In this document: positions 31,704 to 40,447 of the stretch, in pieces
Layout of the letters: each line of letters begins with the position of its first letter
Numbering within the stretch: the first letter of the stretch is position 1
Assembly: GCF_030499515.1 (NCBI RefSeq)
Contig: NZ_JASTWJ010000001.1
Location: 7,668,001 to 7,732,000, forward strand
DNA: 64,000 bases
Reading direction: 5' to 3'
Source of the DNA: Streptomyces sp. DT2A-34
GTDB lineage: Bacteria > Actinomycetota > Actinomycetes > Streptomycetales > Streptomycetaceae
Notes under the pieces: generated by a model
Database searches by the model: none
What the model was told of the DNA's origin: nothing
What the model saw: only the letters and a program-made list of their open reading frames with translations
Program-made: the position numbers and the translations under genes

Positions 31704-31718
31704 CGGGGGTGCGACGTG

Positions 31719-31816
31719 GTGGGCTGATCTTCCTGCATGCCCCGACTCCTGAGCCCTGACTCCTGAGCCCTGACTCCTGGGGCCCGACTCGACGGCCCCA
31801 GGAGGATCAGCCCACG
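31719..31816. repeat. long inverted repeat enclosing three 14-bp direct repeats
   Basis: GTGGGCTGATC at 31719-31729 and its complement GATCAGCCCAC at 31806-31816 bracket three tandem copies of CTCCTGAGCCCTGA (31746-31759, 31760-31773 and, diverged, 31774-31787). The arms can extend a few bases inward with one mismatch. It lies between the pepN terminator and the decarboxylase gene. No open frame with coding character is present in 31704-31990. Confidence 0.75.
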
Positions 31817-31990
31817 ACAGGAGAGGACCGCCGCCGCCCCTTACTCCGCCACCCTCGGCAAACCACCCCCGACACGCTTTCCCCGCGCGCAACTACCCCT
31901 TTCGGGTTCCTGTCGTTGGGCTTTTCGGGCGCGATCACGCATCCGGGTACAAGCTGGAAGTCCCTCTTGCCCTGCGCCCGGGAGGACACC

Positions 31991-33373
31991 ATGAGCGCGT
32001 CGCCGTCGCTCGCTTCAGGCCCTGAAGGTCCCCACGCCCTGCGGCCGTTGCTCGACACCGTGCTCGAAGCACTGAGCGAAGGCGCCCGAACACGCGGCGG
32101 ACCACTGCCCGCCGGCGGCCCGGACGCGGTCGCCGCACGCATGCGCGACGCGGTCGGGGACGTACTCCCGCACCAGGGCGACCCGGGCGCCCTCCACGCC
32201 CTCGTCCGGGCCCTTGCAGCGGGCGCCACCGACCCCTCGGACCCCCTCTGCGCCGCCCACCTCCACTGCCCACCCCTCGCCCTCGCCACCGCCGCCGACC
32301 TCGCCGCCTCGGCCCTCAACCCCTCGCTGGACTCCTGGGACCAGGCGCCCGGGGCGTCGGAGCTGGAGACATTGGTGACGGCGGCGCTCGCGACGGAGGT
32401 GTTCGGCCCAGGGGGAGAGGAGAGAGGAAGCACCACCCTCCTCACCACCGGCGGCACCGAATCCAACCAACTGGCCCTCCTCCTCGCCCGAGAAGCCCAA
32501 GGCGCCGGCGTCCGCCTGATCCACGGGGCCAACGCCCACCACTCGCTGCCCCGCGCCGCCTGGCTGCTCGGCCTGCCCGAACCCGTCGCCGTACCCGCCC
32601 CGGCCGGCACACTCGACCCCGTCGCCCTCGACGAGGCCCTCACCCAGCTCCCCGGCCCCCACCTGGTGGCAGCCACCGCGGGCACCACCGACGCCGGGCT
32701 CATCGACCCCCTCCCCGACATCGCCGCCCTGTGCGCGGCCCACGGCACCCGGCTCCACATCGACGCCGCCTACGGCGCGGGCCTCCTCTTCAGCGACCGG
32801 TACCGCGACCGGCTCACCGGCCTCGACGCCGCCGACACCGTCACCCTTGACCTGCACAAGCTCGGCTGGCAGCCCGTCGCCGCCGGTCTCCTCGCCGTCA
32901 GTGACCCGCACGACCTCACCGCGCTCCACCACCACACCGACTACCTCAACGCCCACGACGACACCGAAGCGGGCCTGCCCGACCTGCTCGGCCGCTCCCT
33001 GCGCACCAGCCGCCGACCGGACGTCCTCAAGATCGCCGTCACCCTCAAGACCCTCGGCCGCAGCGGCCTCGGCCGACTCGTCGAGCAAGTCTGCGACCAC
33101 GCCCGCGAGTTCGCCGCCCTCGTCCACGACCACCCCGGCTTCGAGCTCTACGACCCGCCCACCATCAGCACGGTCCTGTTCCGGCCCGCACACGCCACCG
33201 ACGCCGCCGTCGCAGCCGTACGCCGAAGGCTCCTCACCGACGGCCGCGCCGTTCTCGGACGGGCCCGGATAGACGGGCGCCTGTGGCTCAAAGCCACGCT
33301 CCTCAACCCCCACACGCGCCCGGACGACCTGGCCGCTCTCCTGAAACTGGTGGAAGGAAACACCCCCGGATGA
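31991..33373 (+). CDS. pyridoxal-phosphate-dependent decarboxylase (DesA-like group II)
   Basis: The 460-residue protein is a group II amino acid decarboxylase. HLHCPPLALATAADLAASALNPSLDSWDQAPGASELE near residue 89 resembles the DesA lysine decarboxylase of desferrioxamine synthesis. TTGGTESNQLAL binds PLP, HIDAAYGAG holds the ring Asp, and Lys290 in DLHKLGW forms the Schiff base. The likely substrates are lysine, ornithine or diaminobutyrate. GGAGG sits five bases before the ATG. Its stop overlaps the start of an N-monooxygenase gene (ATGA), the DesA-DesB order, but no acyltransferase or siderophore synthetase follows and I see no iron box upstream. Confidence 0.85.
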   Translation: MSASPSLASGPEGPHALRPLLDTVLEALSEGARTRGGPLPAGGPDAVAARMRDAVGDVLPHQGDPGALHALVRALAAGATDPSDPLCAAHLHCPPLALATAADLAASALNPSLDSWDQAPGASELETLVTAALATEVFGPGGEERGSTTLLTTGGTESNQLALLLAREAQGAGVRLIHGANAHHSLPRAAWLLGLPEPVAVPAPAGTLDPVALDEALTQLPGPHLVAATAGTTDAGLIDPLPDIAALCAAHGTRLHIDAAYGAGLLFSDRYRDRLTGLDAADTVTLDLHKLGWQPVAAGLLAVSDPHDLTALHHHTDYLNAHDDTEAGLPDLLGRSLRTSRRPDVLKIAVTLKTLGRSGLGRLVEQVCDHAREFAALVHDHPGFELYDPPTISTVLFRPAHATDAAVAAVRRRLLTDGRAVLGRARIDGRLWLKATLLNPHTRPDDLAALLKLVEGNTPG

Positions 33374-34968
33374 TCCCCCAGCCGAACCCCCACACCGGCA
33401 CCCAGCCAAACCCCCACACCGGCCCCCACCCGCGCCCCCAGACAAGCGCCTTCACACGCCCCCAGACAAGCCCCGGCACCGGCCCCCACGCCGTCCCCGA
33501 CAGCGGCCCTCAGCCCACCCTCAGGACCACCCCACGCCACCACCACCCCGACACCCCCGACGACCCCGACACCCCCCGCGACCTCGTCGGCATCGGCATC
33601 GGCCCCTTCAACCTCTCCCTCGCCGCCCTCGCCCACCCCCTCACCGGACTCGACGCCGTCTTCTACGAACAGCGCCCCACCTTCGCCTGGCACCCCGGCC
33701 TCCTCATCGAAGGCGCCCGCATCCAAGTCCCCTTCCTCGCCGACCTGGTGACCCTCGCCGACCCCGCCAGCCCCTGGTCCTTCCTCAACTACCTCAAAAC
33801 CCGCGACCGGCTCTTCCCCTTCTACTTCGCCGAGCGCTTCCACATCCAACGCGCCGAATACGACGCCTACTGCCGCTGGGTCAGCGAGAACCTCCCGGCA
33901 CTGAGCTTCGGCCACCAGGTCGACGCCGTCCGCTTCAACCCCGAACGCGACGTCTTCGAAGTCGACTTCACCCAACTCGGCCCCGACGGAGAGGCCGAAG
34001 CACTCGGCCGCACCTACGCCAAGAACATCGTCCTGGGCATCGGCACCGAGCCCGACGTCCCCGACCCGCTCAAGCCCCTCGTCGAGGCACCCGGCGTCCC
34101 CGTCATCCACGCCGCCGACTACCTCGACCACCGCGAGACGCTCCTCGCCGCCGACCACATCACCGTCATCGGGTCAGGACAGTCCGGCGCCGAAGTCTTC
34201 CTCGACCTGCTCCGACACCGCCCCGTCGGACGCGAGGGACTGCACTGGCTCGGCCGCACCGACGCCTTCGCCCCCATGGAGTACTCCAAGCTCGGCCTGG
34301 AACACTTCACACCCGACTACACCCGCTACTTCCACGCCCTCGCCGAGCCCGTCCGCGACCAGCTCCTCGCCTCCCAGTGGCAGCTCCACAAGGGCATCGA
34401 CGCCGGCACCCTCTCCGCCATCCACGACGAGCTCTACCGCCGCACCCTGCACGGCGGCTGGCCCGACACCGTCCTCACCCCCGGTGTCCGCGTCCGCACC
34501 GCCGGCCGTGTCGCCACCACCAAGGTGGAACTCCACCTGGAACACCTCCACCAGAACACCCGCTCACGCCTCACCACCGACGCCGTCGTCCTGGCCACCG
34601 GCTACCGCGAACGCCCCCTCAGCCGCATCCTCGCCGGCCTCGACCCCTACATGCGCCTCGACAGCAAAGAACGCCCCCGCATCGACGACCAGTACCGCCT
34701 CGTCATGGACCCCTCCGTCACCGGCTCCGGCTGCAACATCTACGTCCAGAACGCCGAACGCCACACCCACGGCATCGGCACCCCCGACCTCGGCCTCGCC
34801 GCCTGGCGCAGCGCCGCCATCCTCAACTCCGTAACCGGCAAAGAGGCTTACCCCCTGCCCACCCGGACGGCCTTCACCACCTTCGGCCTCGACCCAGCCC
34901 TCCCACGCCACGTCCGCTCCCGCCAGATCGGCGCCCAGCGCGGAACGGTCGTCCCACTCAAGGGCTGA
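33370..34968 (+). CDS. lysine/ornithine N-monooxygenase family protein (DesB-like)
   Basis: The 532-residue flavoprotein belongs to the class B N-hydroxylating monooxygenases. DLVGIGIGPFNLSLAALA near residue 71 binds FAD, VIGSGQSGAEVFLDLL near 268 binds NADPH, and ATGYRERP near 412 closes the active site. Such enzymes hydroxylate the side-chain amine of lysine, ornithine or a diamine. Its start overlaps the decarboxylase stop, so a decarboxylated amine such as cadaverine or putrescine is the likely substrate. The first 70 residues are an unusual Pro/His/Thr/Gln-rich tail with repeated PNPHTG and RPQTS units and probably disordered. A hairpin closes the operon. Confidence 0.88.
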   Translation: MIPQPNPHTGTQPNPHTGPHPRPQTSAFTRPQTSPGTGPHAVPDSGPQPTLRTTPRHHHPDTPDDPDTPRDLVGIGIGPFNLSLAALAHPLTGLDAVFYEQRPTFAWHPGLLIEGARIQVPFLADLVTLADPASPWSFLNYLKTRDRLFPFYFAERFHIQRAEYDAYCRWVSENLPALSFGHQVDAVRFNPERDVFEVDFTQLGPDGEAEALGRTYAKNIVLGIGTEPDVPDPLKPLVEAPGVPVIHAADYLDHRETLLAADHITVIGSGQSGAEVFLDLLRHRPVGREGLHWLGRTDAFAPMEYSKLGLEHFTPDYTRYFHALAEPVRDQLLASQWQLHKGIDAGTLSAIHDELYRRTLHGGWPDTVLTPGVRVRTAGRVATTKVELHLEHLHQNTRSRLTTDAVVLATGYRERPLSRILAGLDPYMRLDSKERPRIDDQYRLVMDPSVTGSGCNIYVQNAERHTHGIGTPDLGLAAWRSAAILNSVTGKEAYPLPTRTAFTTFGLDPALPRHVRSRQIGAQRGTVVPLKG

Positions 34969-34992
34969 CGGGGAGCACCAGGGCATACGAAA

Positions 34993-35032
34993 GGCGCCTG
35001 AACGCCCCAGGGAGGGAAAGTCCAGGCGCCTC
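34993..35032. terminator. bidirectional terminator-like hairpin
   Basis: AGGCGCCTG and CAGGCGCCT form a perfect nine-base stem with a 22-base loop between the convergent ends of the monooxygenase and 5'-nucleotidase genes. Confidence 0.65.
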
Positions 35033-35044
35033 ACGTACCACAGC

Positions 35045-36868
35045 TCAGAACACCGGCGTACCGTTCCGCGTCAACTTCCAGCCCACCGACGCGAAGTCCT
35101 TCGGGTCCAGCACACCCTTCGCGGTCACCCACTCCGCGATCCGCGTGCGAATCTCCGTCGACTCCGACCACAACTCCTGAGCCGACGCCACATGCGGGAA
35201 CGCACCACCGCCATTGGCCCGGTAGTTGTTCACCGCGAACACGAACCGCTGGGCGTCGTCCAGCGCGGCACCGTTGTACGACAGGTTCTTGATCCGCGAA
35301 CCGGCCGCCTGGGCGACGTCGATCTCGTACGACAGCCCCGACACGTAGTCGTAGTTGTAGTCCGGGCGGCCACCCGCGTTCGTCAGCTTCTCCACGTCGA
35401 CCGCCGCGTCCGCCGCCGTCTGCACGAAGTACTCCGCCGAATACTCCAGATACGCCTTGATCTGCGCACCCGTCATCAGCTTCGCGACCAGCGTGTTGTC
35501 GTACACATACAGACTCGACAGATCCCGGATCGTCACCTCACCGGCCGGAATCTCCGAAGTACGGGAGAACGGCGACGCCTGGGAGATGACCGGCAGCGAG
35601 GCGTACTCCGTGCCCGCCAGCGCCGCCTTCGCCACATCCTCCTGAACCTTCGTGATCAGGTCGATGATCGGGGCATCCTTGTAACGGGCATCGACCGTCG
35701 TCAGCTTCTCGGTCGCTGTTCCGACCACCTGGTTGACGTACTCCACGACGATGTCGTGGTCGTCCTTCAGCAGCTTGGTGATCTTCGGGTCGTCGGCGAC
35801 CGTCTTCGAGTCACGCACCGTCGCCTTCACCGACTCGACCGTCCAGCGGCCCTTGGAGAAGACCAGCTCGAAGTCGAACAGGGTCAGCCGCTGCGCGTAA
35901 CACAGCGGCTCCGACAGCACGACCGTCTTCCCCGTCTTCTCGTTCGTGACCAGCAGCTCCGCGATCTCCGTGTGCGCATGCCCGACCAGAATCGCGTCGA
36001 TGCCCGGCACCTGCTGCGCCACCAGCGCCGACGAGTTCTCGACGTACGGCAACTGGTCACCGTACGACGACGTCCCCGACGAACCGGAGTGCGCCGACAC
36101 GACCACCACATCGGCACCCATCGAACGCAGCTTCGGCACCCACTTCGCGGCCTGCTCCTCCAGCCCCGGGAACACCATCTTGCCCTCGACGTACGCCTTG
36201 TCCCAGATCGCGATACCCGGGTTCGTCAGACCGAGCACCGCGACCTTCACCGGCGGGGCACCCGGCACACAGAACTTCTTGATGAAGTACGGCGGGAAGG
36301 CGGGCTTCAACGTCTTCGCGTCCAGCGCGTTCGCACCCAGCAGCGGAAATTCGCACTGCTTCTCGAACTTGCGCAGCGTCTCGATGCCGTAGTTGAACTC
36401 GTGGTTGCCCAGCGCCACCGCGTCATACCCGATCGCGTTCATCGCCGCCGCCATCGGATGGACCGGACCACCCTTCGCGGTGATCGGGTCCACCTTCGCG
36501 TAGTAGTACGTCAGCGGCGTGCCCTGGATCGTGTCGCCCGCGTCGATGAGCAGCGTGTTGCGGCGGCCCTTCTCCTCACGGACCTGGCTCACCAGCGTCG
36601 AGACACGCGCCAGACCCTTCGCGTTGCCCTTGGCGTCCGAAAACTCCGCGTCCTTGAAGTAGTCCCAGTTGAAGATGTTGCCGTGCAGATCGGTCGTGCC
36701 CATCACCGTCAGCGAATACCGCTTCACCGGCCGAGAGCCCTTCGCCGACCCCGACCCCGTCACCGTCTCCGCGGCCTGCGCCGCCGGGGCAGCCACCGCA
36801 CCCGCCACCGCCACCCCCGCTCCGGTCACGGCGGACTTCTTCAGGAACTTCCGGCGGTTCAACGGCAT
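35045..36868 (-). CDS. Tat-exported bifunctional metallophosphatase/5'-nucleotidase
   Basis: The 607-residue protein begins with a twin-arginine signal (NRRKFLKKSAVTGAG) that sends the folded enzyme across the membrane. The metallophosphatase domain shows the two-metal motifs GTTDLHGNIFNW, DAGDTIQGTP, GNHEFNYG and GHAHTE. The C-terminal 5'-nucleotidase domain (from about residue 380) includes a NNYRANGGGAFPHV substrate loop. The function is probably release of phosphate and nucleoside from external nucleotides or cyclic 2',3'-nucleotides. The ATG at 36868 is chosen because GGGAGAAG precedes it and because it places RR close to the N-terminus; an in-frame upstream start at 36898 is less likely. 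Confidence 0.92.
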   Translation of the reverse strand: MPLNRRKFLKKSAVTGAGVAVAGAVAAPAAQAAETVTGSGSAKGSRPVKRYSLTVMGTTDLHGNIFNWDYFKDAEFSDAKGNAKGLARVSTLVSQVREEKGRRNTLLIDAGDTIQGTPLTYYYAKVDPITAKGGPVHPMAAAMNAIGYDAVALGNHEFNYGIETLRKFEKQCEFPLLGANALDAKTLKPAFPPYFIKKFCVPGAPPVKVAVLGLTNPGIAIWDKAYVEGKMVFPGLEEQAAKWVPKLRSMGADVVVVSAHSGSSGTSSYGDQLPYVENSSALVAQQVPGIDAILVGHAHTEIAELLVTNEKTGKTVVLSEPLCYAQRLTLFDFELVFSKGRWTVESVKATVRDSKTVADDPKITKLLKDDHDIVVEYVNQVVGTATEKLTTVDARYKDAPIIDLITKVQEDVAKAALAGTEYASLPVISQASPFSRTSEIPAGEVTIRDLSSLYVYDNTLVAKLMTGAQIKAYLEYSAEYFVQTAADAAVDVEKLTNAGGRPDYNYDYVSGLSYEIDVAQAAGSRIKNLSYNGAALDDAQRFVFAVNNYRANGGGAFPHVASAQELWSESTEIRTRIAEWVTAKGVLDPKDFASVGWKLTRNGTPVF

Positions 36869-37006
36869 GACTGCTTCTCCCAAGGGAATGGTCAACAACG
36901 CGCGTAGATTCTGACCTGGCCATGGCAGGCGGCAACAGCCCCCACGGGTTTCGATCTGATGACCCGCAGGACTCGTAACCCAGCAAGCGATGACAGAGTG
37001 GGACGT

Positions 37007-37723
37007 ATGACCGCCCCCTCAGACGAACTTCAGCCCGCCGTCCCCTACGGCACCCCCGACGCCCCCCGCATCGCCGTCCGCGGAGAAGCCCGCCTCGAGG
37101 TCGACCCCGAGATCGCCCGCATCGGCATCACCGTCGCCTCCCGCGGCAAAGACCGCCGCGCCGCCCTGGACGACCTCACCCGCCGCAACACCACCGTCCT
37201 CGACCTCGTCAAAACCTACGGCGACGCAGTCGAACGACTGGAGACCGGCGCCTTCTCCATCAGCCCCGAACTGAAGGACAAGGGACGCGGCGAACGCGTC
37301 CACGCCTACCACGGCCGCGTCCACATCACCGCCGTACTCACCGACTTCACCGCCCTCGGCGAACTCACCCCACGCCTGGCCGACCTGGACCTCACCCGCG
37401 TGGACGGCCCCTACTGGGCCCTGCGCCCCGACTCACCGGCCCACCGGGAAGCACGGCAGCAAGCGGTACGGGAAGCGGTGCAGCGCGCGCGGGAGTACGC
37501 GGAAGCGCTCGGCACCTCCCTGGCCGCGCTGGTCGAACTCGCCGACATCGGTGCGGAGAACGCCCCGCCGCCCTACCCACAGGCCGCCGGCAGCCGCATG
37601 CGCTCCATGGCCTACGGCGCCGCGGAAGACACCGCCGCCGCCCCCCTCGATCTCGAACCCCAGCGCCAGCACGTCTACGCCCAGGTCAACGCCCGCTTTA
37701 CGATGACGCCCCCGCGGCTGTGA
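37007..37723 (+). CDS. SIMPL domain (DUF541) protein
   Basis: The 238-residue protein carries the SIMPL/DUF541 fold: RIAVRGEARLEVDPEIARIGITVASRGKDRRAALDDLTRRN near residue 21 and the C-terminal segment AREYAEALGTSLAALVELAD near 166. Family members in other bacteria are periplasmic or cytoplasmic with stress-related roles, but the biochemical activity is not known. No signal peptide is visible here. The ATG at 37007 lies 48 bases inside a longer frame and has only a weak GAGTGGGA site. It is divergent from the 5'-nucleotidase gene. Confidence 0.8.
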   Translation: MTAPSDELQPAVPYGTPDAPRIAVRGEARLEVDPEIARIGITVASRGKDRRAALDDLTRRNTTVLDLVKTYGDAVERLETGAFSISPELKDKGRGERVHAYHGRVHITAVLTDFTALGELTPRLADLDLTRVDGPYWALRPDSPAHREARQQAVREAVQRAREYAEALGTSLAALVELADIGAENAPPPYPQAAGSRMRSMAYGAAEDTAAAPLDLEPQRQHVYAQVNARFTMTPPRL

Positions 37724-37780
37724 ATGCACGGAAATTCGAATTCACTTGCGGTCGCGGATGAACGGCCATGACATCCACCG

Positions 37781-37811
37781 GGGGTGCTTCGAACGCTCAT
37801 CGGAGCACCCC
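37781..37811 (+). promoter_or_regulatory. hairpin between SIMPL gene and pyk
   Basis: GGGGTGCTTCG and CGGAGCACCCC form an eleven-base stem with one mismatch and a nine-base loop. It could terminate the SIMPL transcript. The AT-richer stretch that follows (37812-37912) is the likely pyk promoter and leader. Confidence 0.5.
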
Positions 37812-37912
37812 GCCGCACAATTCAACACTTGTCAATAGCCCTTCACGCAAAGGTTGTTGAGTAGTCATACGCGGCCAATTCACTACCCGCCGGTAAGTCA
37901 TAGAGTCGAAAC

Positions 37913-39349
37913 ATGCGCCGAGCGAAAATCGTCTGCACACTGGGCCCCGCCACCGACTCGTACGACCAGATAAAGGCACTGGTCGACGCCGGAATGGACG
38001 TCGCCCGATTCAACCTCAGCCACGGCAGCTACGCCGACCACGAAGAGCGCTACCAGCACGTACGAAAGGCCTCCGACGAGACCGGCCGCAGCGTCGGCAT
38101 CCTCGCCGACCTTCAAGGCCCGAAGATCCGCCTCGGCCGCTTCACCGAAGGACCCGTACTCCTTGAACGCGGAGACACCTTCACCATCACCGTCGAAGAG
38201 GGCGCCGAAGGCGACCGCCAACAGTGCGGCACCACCTACTCCGGCCTCGCCGACGACGTCACCCCGGGGGAGCGCATCCTCGTCGACGACGGCAAGGTCT
38301 GCCTGGAAGTCACGTCCGTCGACGGACCGCGCGTCCACACCACGGTGGTCGAAGGCGGCATGGTCTCCGACAACAAAGGCCTGAACCTGCCGGGCGTCGC
38401 GGTCTCGGTTCCCGCGTTGTCGGAGAAGGACGAGGCCGACCTCCGCTGGGCGCTGCGCACCGGCTTCGACGTCATCGCGCTGTCGTTCGTGCGCAGTGGC
38501 CGCGACATCGAGGACGTCCACCGCATCATGGACGAGGAAGGCCGCCGCCTCCCCGTCATCGCCAAGGTGGAGAAGCCCCAGGCGGTCGAGGCGATCGACG
38601 ACATCGTCGCCGCCTTCGACGGCATCATGGTCGCGCGCGGGGACCTGGGCGTGGAGATGCCGCTGGAACAGGTCCCCATCGTCCAGAAGCGCGCCATCAA
38701 GCTGGCCAAGCGCAACGCCAAGCCGGTGATCGTGGCGACGCAGATGCTGGACTCGATGATCGACAACTCCCGCCCGACGCGCGCGGAAGCGTCGGATGTG
38801 GCCAACGCGGTCATCGACGGCACGGACGCGGTGATGCTGTCCGGCGAGACGAGCGTCGGCAAGTACCCCATCGAAACGGTCCGCACGATGGCGAAGATCG
38901 TCGAGGCGGCCGAGGAGGACATTCTCGCCAAGGGCCTCCCGCCCCTGACCGAACGCAACAAGCCCCGCACCCAGGCCGGCGCGGTGGCCCGCGCGGCAGC
39001 CGAGATCGGCGACTTCCTCGGCGCCCGGTTCCTGGTCGCCTTCACCCAGTCCGGCGACACCGTCCGCCGCCTGTCCCGCTACCGCTCACCGATTCCGCTA
39101 CTGGCGTTCACGCCGGAGCCGGCGACGCGGTCGCAGTTGAATCTGACGTGGGGTGTGGAGACGTTCCTGGGGCCGCATGTGGAGTCGACGGACGCGATGG
39201 TCGACCAGGTGGATGAGCTGTTGCTGAAGTACGGCCGGTGCAAGAAGGGCGACACGGTCGTCATCACGGCGGGGTCGCCTCCGGGGGTGTCGGGCTCGAC
39301 GAACATGGTGCGGGTGCATCACATCGGGGAGGACGACAGCCCCAAGTAG
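37913..39349 (+). CDS. pyk: pyruvate kinase
   Basis: Pyruvate kinase makes pyruvate and ATP from phosphoenolpyruvate. The 478 residues cover the full fold: KIVCTLGPATDSYDQIKAL, FNLSHG, LADLQGPKIR, then the B domain. The catalytic MVARGDLGVEMPLEQVPIVQKR and the IVATQMLDSMIDNSRPTRAEASDVANAVIDGTDAVMLSGETSVGKYP segments lie around residues 240-320. The C-terminal regulatory domain is complete. The ATG has only a weak AGAGTCGAA site; the leader is unusually AT-rich. This is the pyk copy that neighbours the ANTAR regulator and polA in streptomycetes. A strong terminator follows. Confidence 0.96.
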   Translation: MRRAKIVCTLGPATDSYDQIKALVDAGMDVARFNLSHGSYADHEERYQHVRKASDETGRSVGILADLQGPKIRLGRFTEGPVLLERGDTFTITVEEGAEGDRQQCGTTYSGLADDVTPGERILVDDGKVCLEVTSVDGPRVHTTVVEGGMVSDNKGLNLPGVAVSVPALSEKDEADLRWALRTGFDVIALSFVRSGRDIEDVHRIMDEEGRRLPVIAKVEKPQAVEAIDDIVAAFDGIMVARGDLGVEMPLEQVPIVQKRAIKLAKRNAKPVIVATQMLDSMIDNSRPTRAEASDVANAVIDGTDAVMLSGETSVGKYPIETVRTMAKIVEAAEEDILAKGLPPLTERNKPRTQAGAVARAAAEIGDFLGARFLVAFTQSGDTVRRLSRYRSPIPLLAFTPEPATRSQLNLTWGVETFLGPHVESTDAMVDQVDELLLKYGRCKKGDTVVITAGSPPGVSGSTNMVRVHHIGEDDSPK

Positions 39350-39357
39350 CAGACGGA

Positions 39358-39389
39358 GGGCCCCTCTTCGGCTTGAGGAGGGGCCCTTT
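39358..39389 (+). terminator. terminator after pyk
   Basis: GGGCCCCTCTTC and GAGGAGGGGCCC pair over twelve bases (one T-G wobble) around a five-base loop and are followed by TTT. It is nine bases beyond the stop and faces the end of the minus-strand interrupted gene. Confidence 0.8.
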
Positions 39390-39398
39390 GCGGTGGGG

Positions 39399-40187
39399 TC
39401 AGTGCTTGGGGCCTACGTGGGTGTCGAGGAGGGCGACGGAGGCCCTCTTGGCGACGGAGATGTTGTACGGGCTGCCGTTGCGGGTGCAGTGGGCCCAGTC
39501 GATACCGAGCTTGTCGAGGGTGTCGGTATAGAGGCGGCGGATGTCGTCGGAGACGTTGGTGAAGAAGTAGCGCGGGTATTCGTAGCGCTTGCGCTCACCG
39601 CCGACCATGCGGGTCGTCCAATTGGTGATGCGGCAGCCGTCGGAGTGGATGAGACCGCGGATGAACCCCCAGGGATGGGCGTCGACGACTTCTTGCTGCC
39701 AGGGTTCGAGGGCGATGGTGCGCTCGTGCTTCTTGCCGGGGCCGTGTTGGGGGAACAGGCAGTGAAGGTGTTTCGAGTAGACCTTCACGTTGCGGCAGCC
39801 GACTTCGCGGACGCGGCAGACGGAATTGCCGGGGAACACAGCACGCATGGCCTTGTCGCAGTCGTCCATGAGTCCAGGCCACTATTCGGAGCAGCTGATC
39901 ATGAGGTTGGGGACGCGGTGCTCGGAGTAGCGGCTGATGTGGCCGTCGCCGAGATAGAGGCCCAGCAGGTAGCTGTAGGCGGCCTCGTCGAGCTCTCGCC
40001 CATCGCAACGGGGGCATGGCGGACTGTGTCGTCCGGGGCACTCGCCGCGCTTCGCCCGGTCCATATGCTTCCAGTAGCCGATGGTGCCGAAGGGCACGTC
40101 GAGCTTGCGAGCCACCTCCGCATTCGCTGCGCCGTTGCGCAGCAGGGTGAGTGCCTTCTGTCGAACCTCAGTGCTGTGAAAGGTCAT
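39399..40187 (-). pseudogene. HTH/LAGLIDADG-like DNA-binding protein interrupted by an in-frame amber codon
   Basis: Two open segments lie in the same frame on either side of a single TAG at 39879-39881. The first (40187-39882) has a helix-turn-helix start (LRNGAANAEVARKLDVPFGTIGYWK), a CPRC-type zinc motif and LLGLYLGDGHIS, which looks like a first LAGLIDADG motif. The second (39869 downwards, but coding sense resumes directly after the stop with WPGLMDD) contains FIRGLIHSDGCR, a second such motif, and ends in LLDTHVGPKH. Joined, the protein would be about 262 residues and resembles an intact Streptomyces protein. Since no other damage is visible, the mutation is recent, or the stop is read through, or it is a sequencing error. 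Lies 3' of tRNA-Leu. Confidence 0.75.
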
Positions 40188-40225
40188 GCGACTACTCTGG
40201 GTGAGTGATCGCGGCCGTACGCAGC

Positions 40226-40263
40226 AAAAAGCGGATGTTCACGAGAACGTGGACATCCGCTTT
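40226..40263 (-). terminator. Rho-independent terminator of tRNA-Leu
   Basis: On the minus strand, AAAGCGGATGTCCACG and CGTGAACATCCGCTTT pair closely around TTCT and run into five T residues. It starts four bases after the tRNA 3' end. It is the most classical terminator in the window. Confidence 0.85.
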
Positions 40264-40267
40264 CTAG

Positions 40268-40351
40268 TGCCGGGTATGGGATTCGAACCCACACGTCCTT
40301 TCGGACAGAGGTGTTTGAGACCTCCGCGTCAACCAGTTGCGCCAACCCGGC
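40268..40351 (-). tRNA. tRNA-Leu (anticodon CAA)
   Basis: The 84-nucleotide minus-strand gene folds as a class II tRNA. The acceptor arms are GCCGGGT and ACCCGGC with discriminator A. The anticodon stem GAGGT/ACCTC encloses the loop CTCAAAC with anticodon CAA. A long variable arm (TGTCCGAAAGGACG) and the T loop GTTCGAATC follow. CCA is not encoded. It reads UUG codons, which are rare in this genome type. No integrase or att duplication is seen nearby. Confidence 0.95.
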
Positions 40352-40447
40352 TTGAGTGCTGCTGAGGAGTGTACCGGGTGACCTTACTGCGCCGCAGCTA
40401 GGTAGGCTCTTGGGAGCAGCACCCCTGCCCCTGAACGAGGAGCCCCC

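Noticed and set aside
29144..31738. An 864-residue open frame opposite pepN
   Set aside because: It is low-complexity Gly/Val shadow sequence; pepN has all its catalytic motifs in the plus frame.
40268..40351. tRNA-Leu as an integration site for a mobile element
   Set aside because: There is no integrase, no direct repeat of the tRNA 3' end and no change in base composition nearby.
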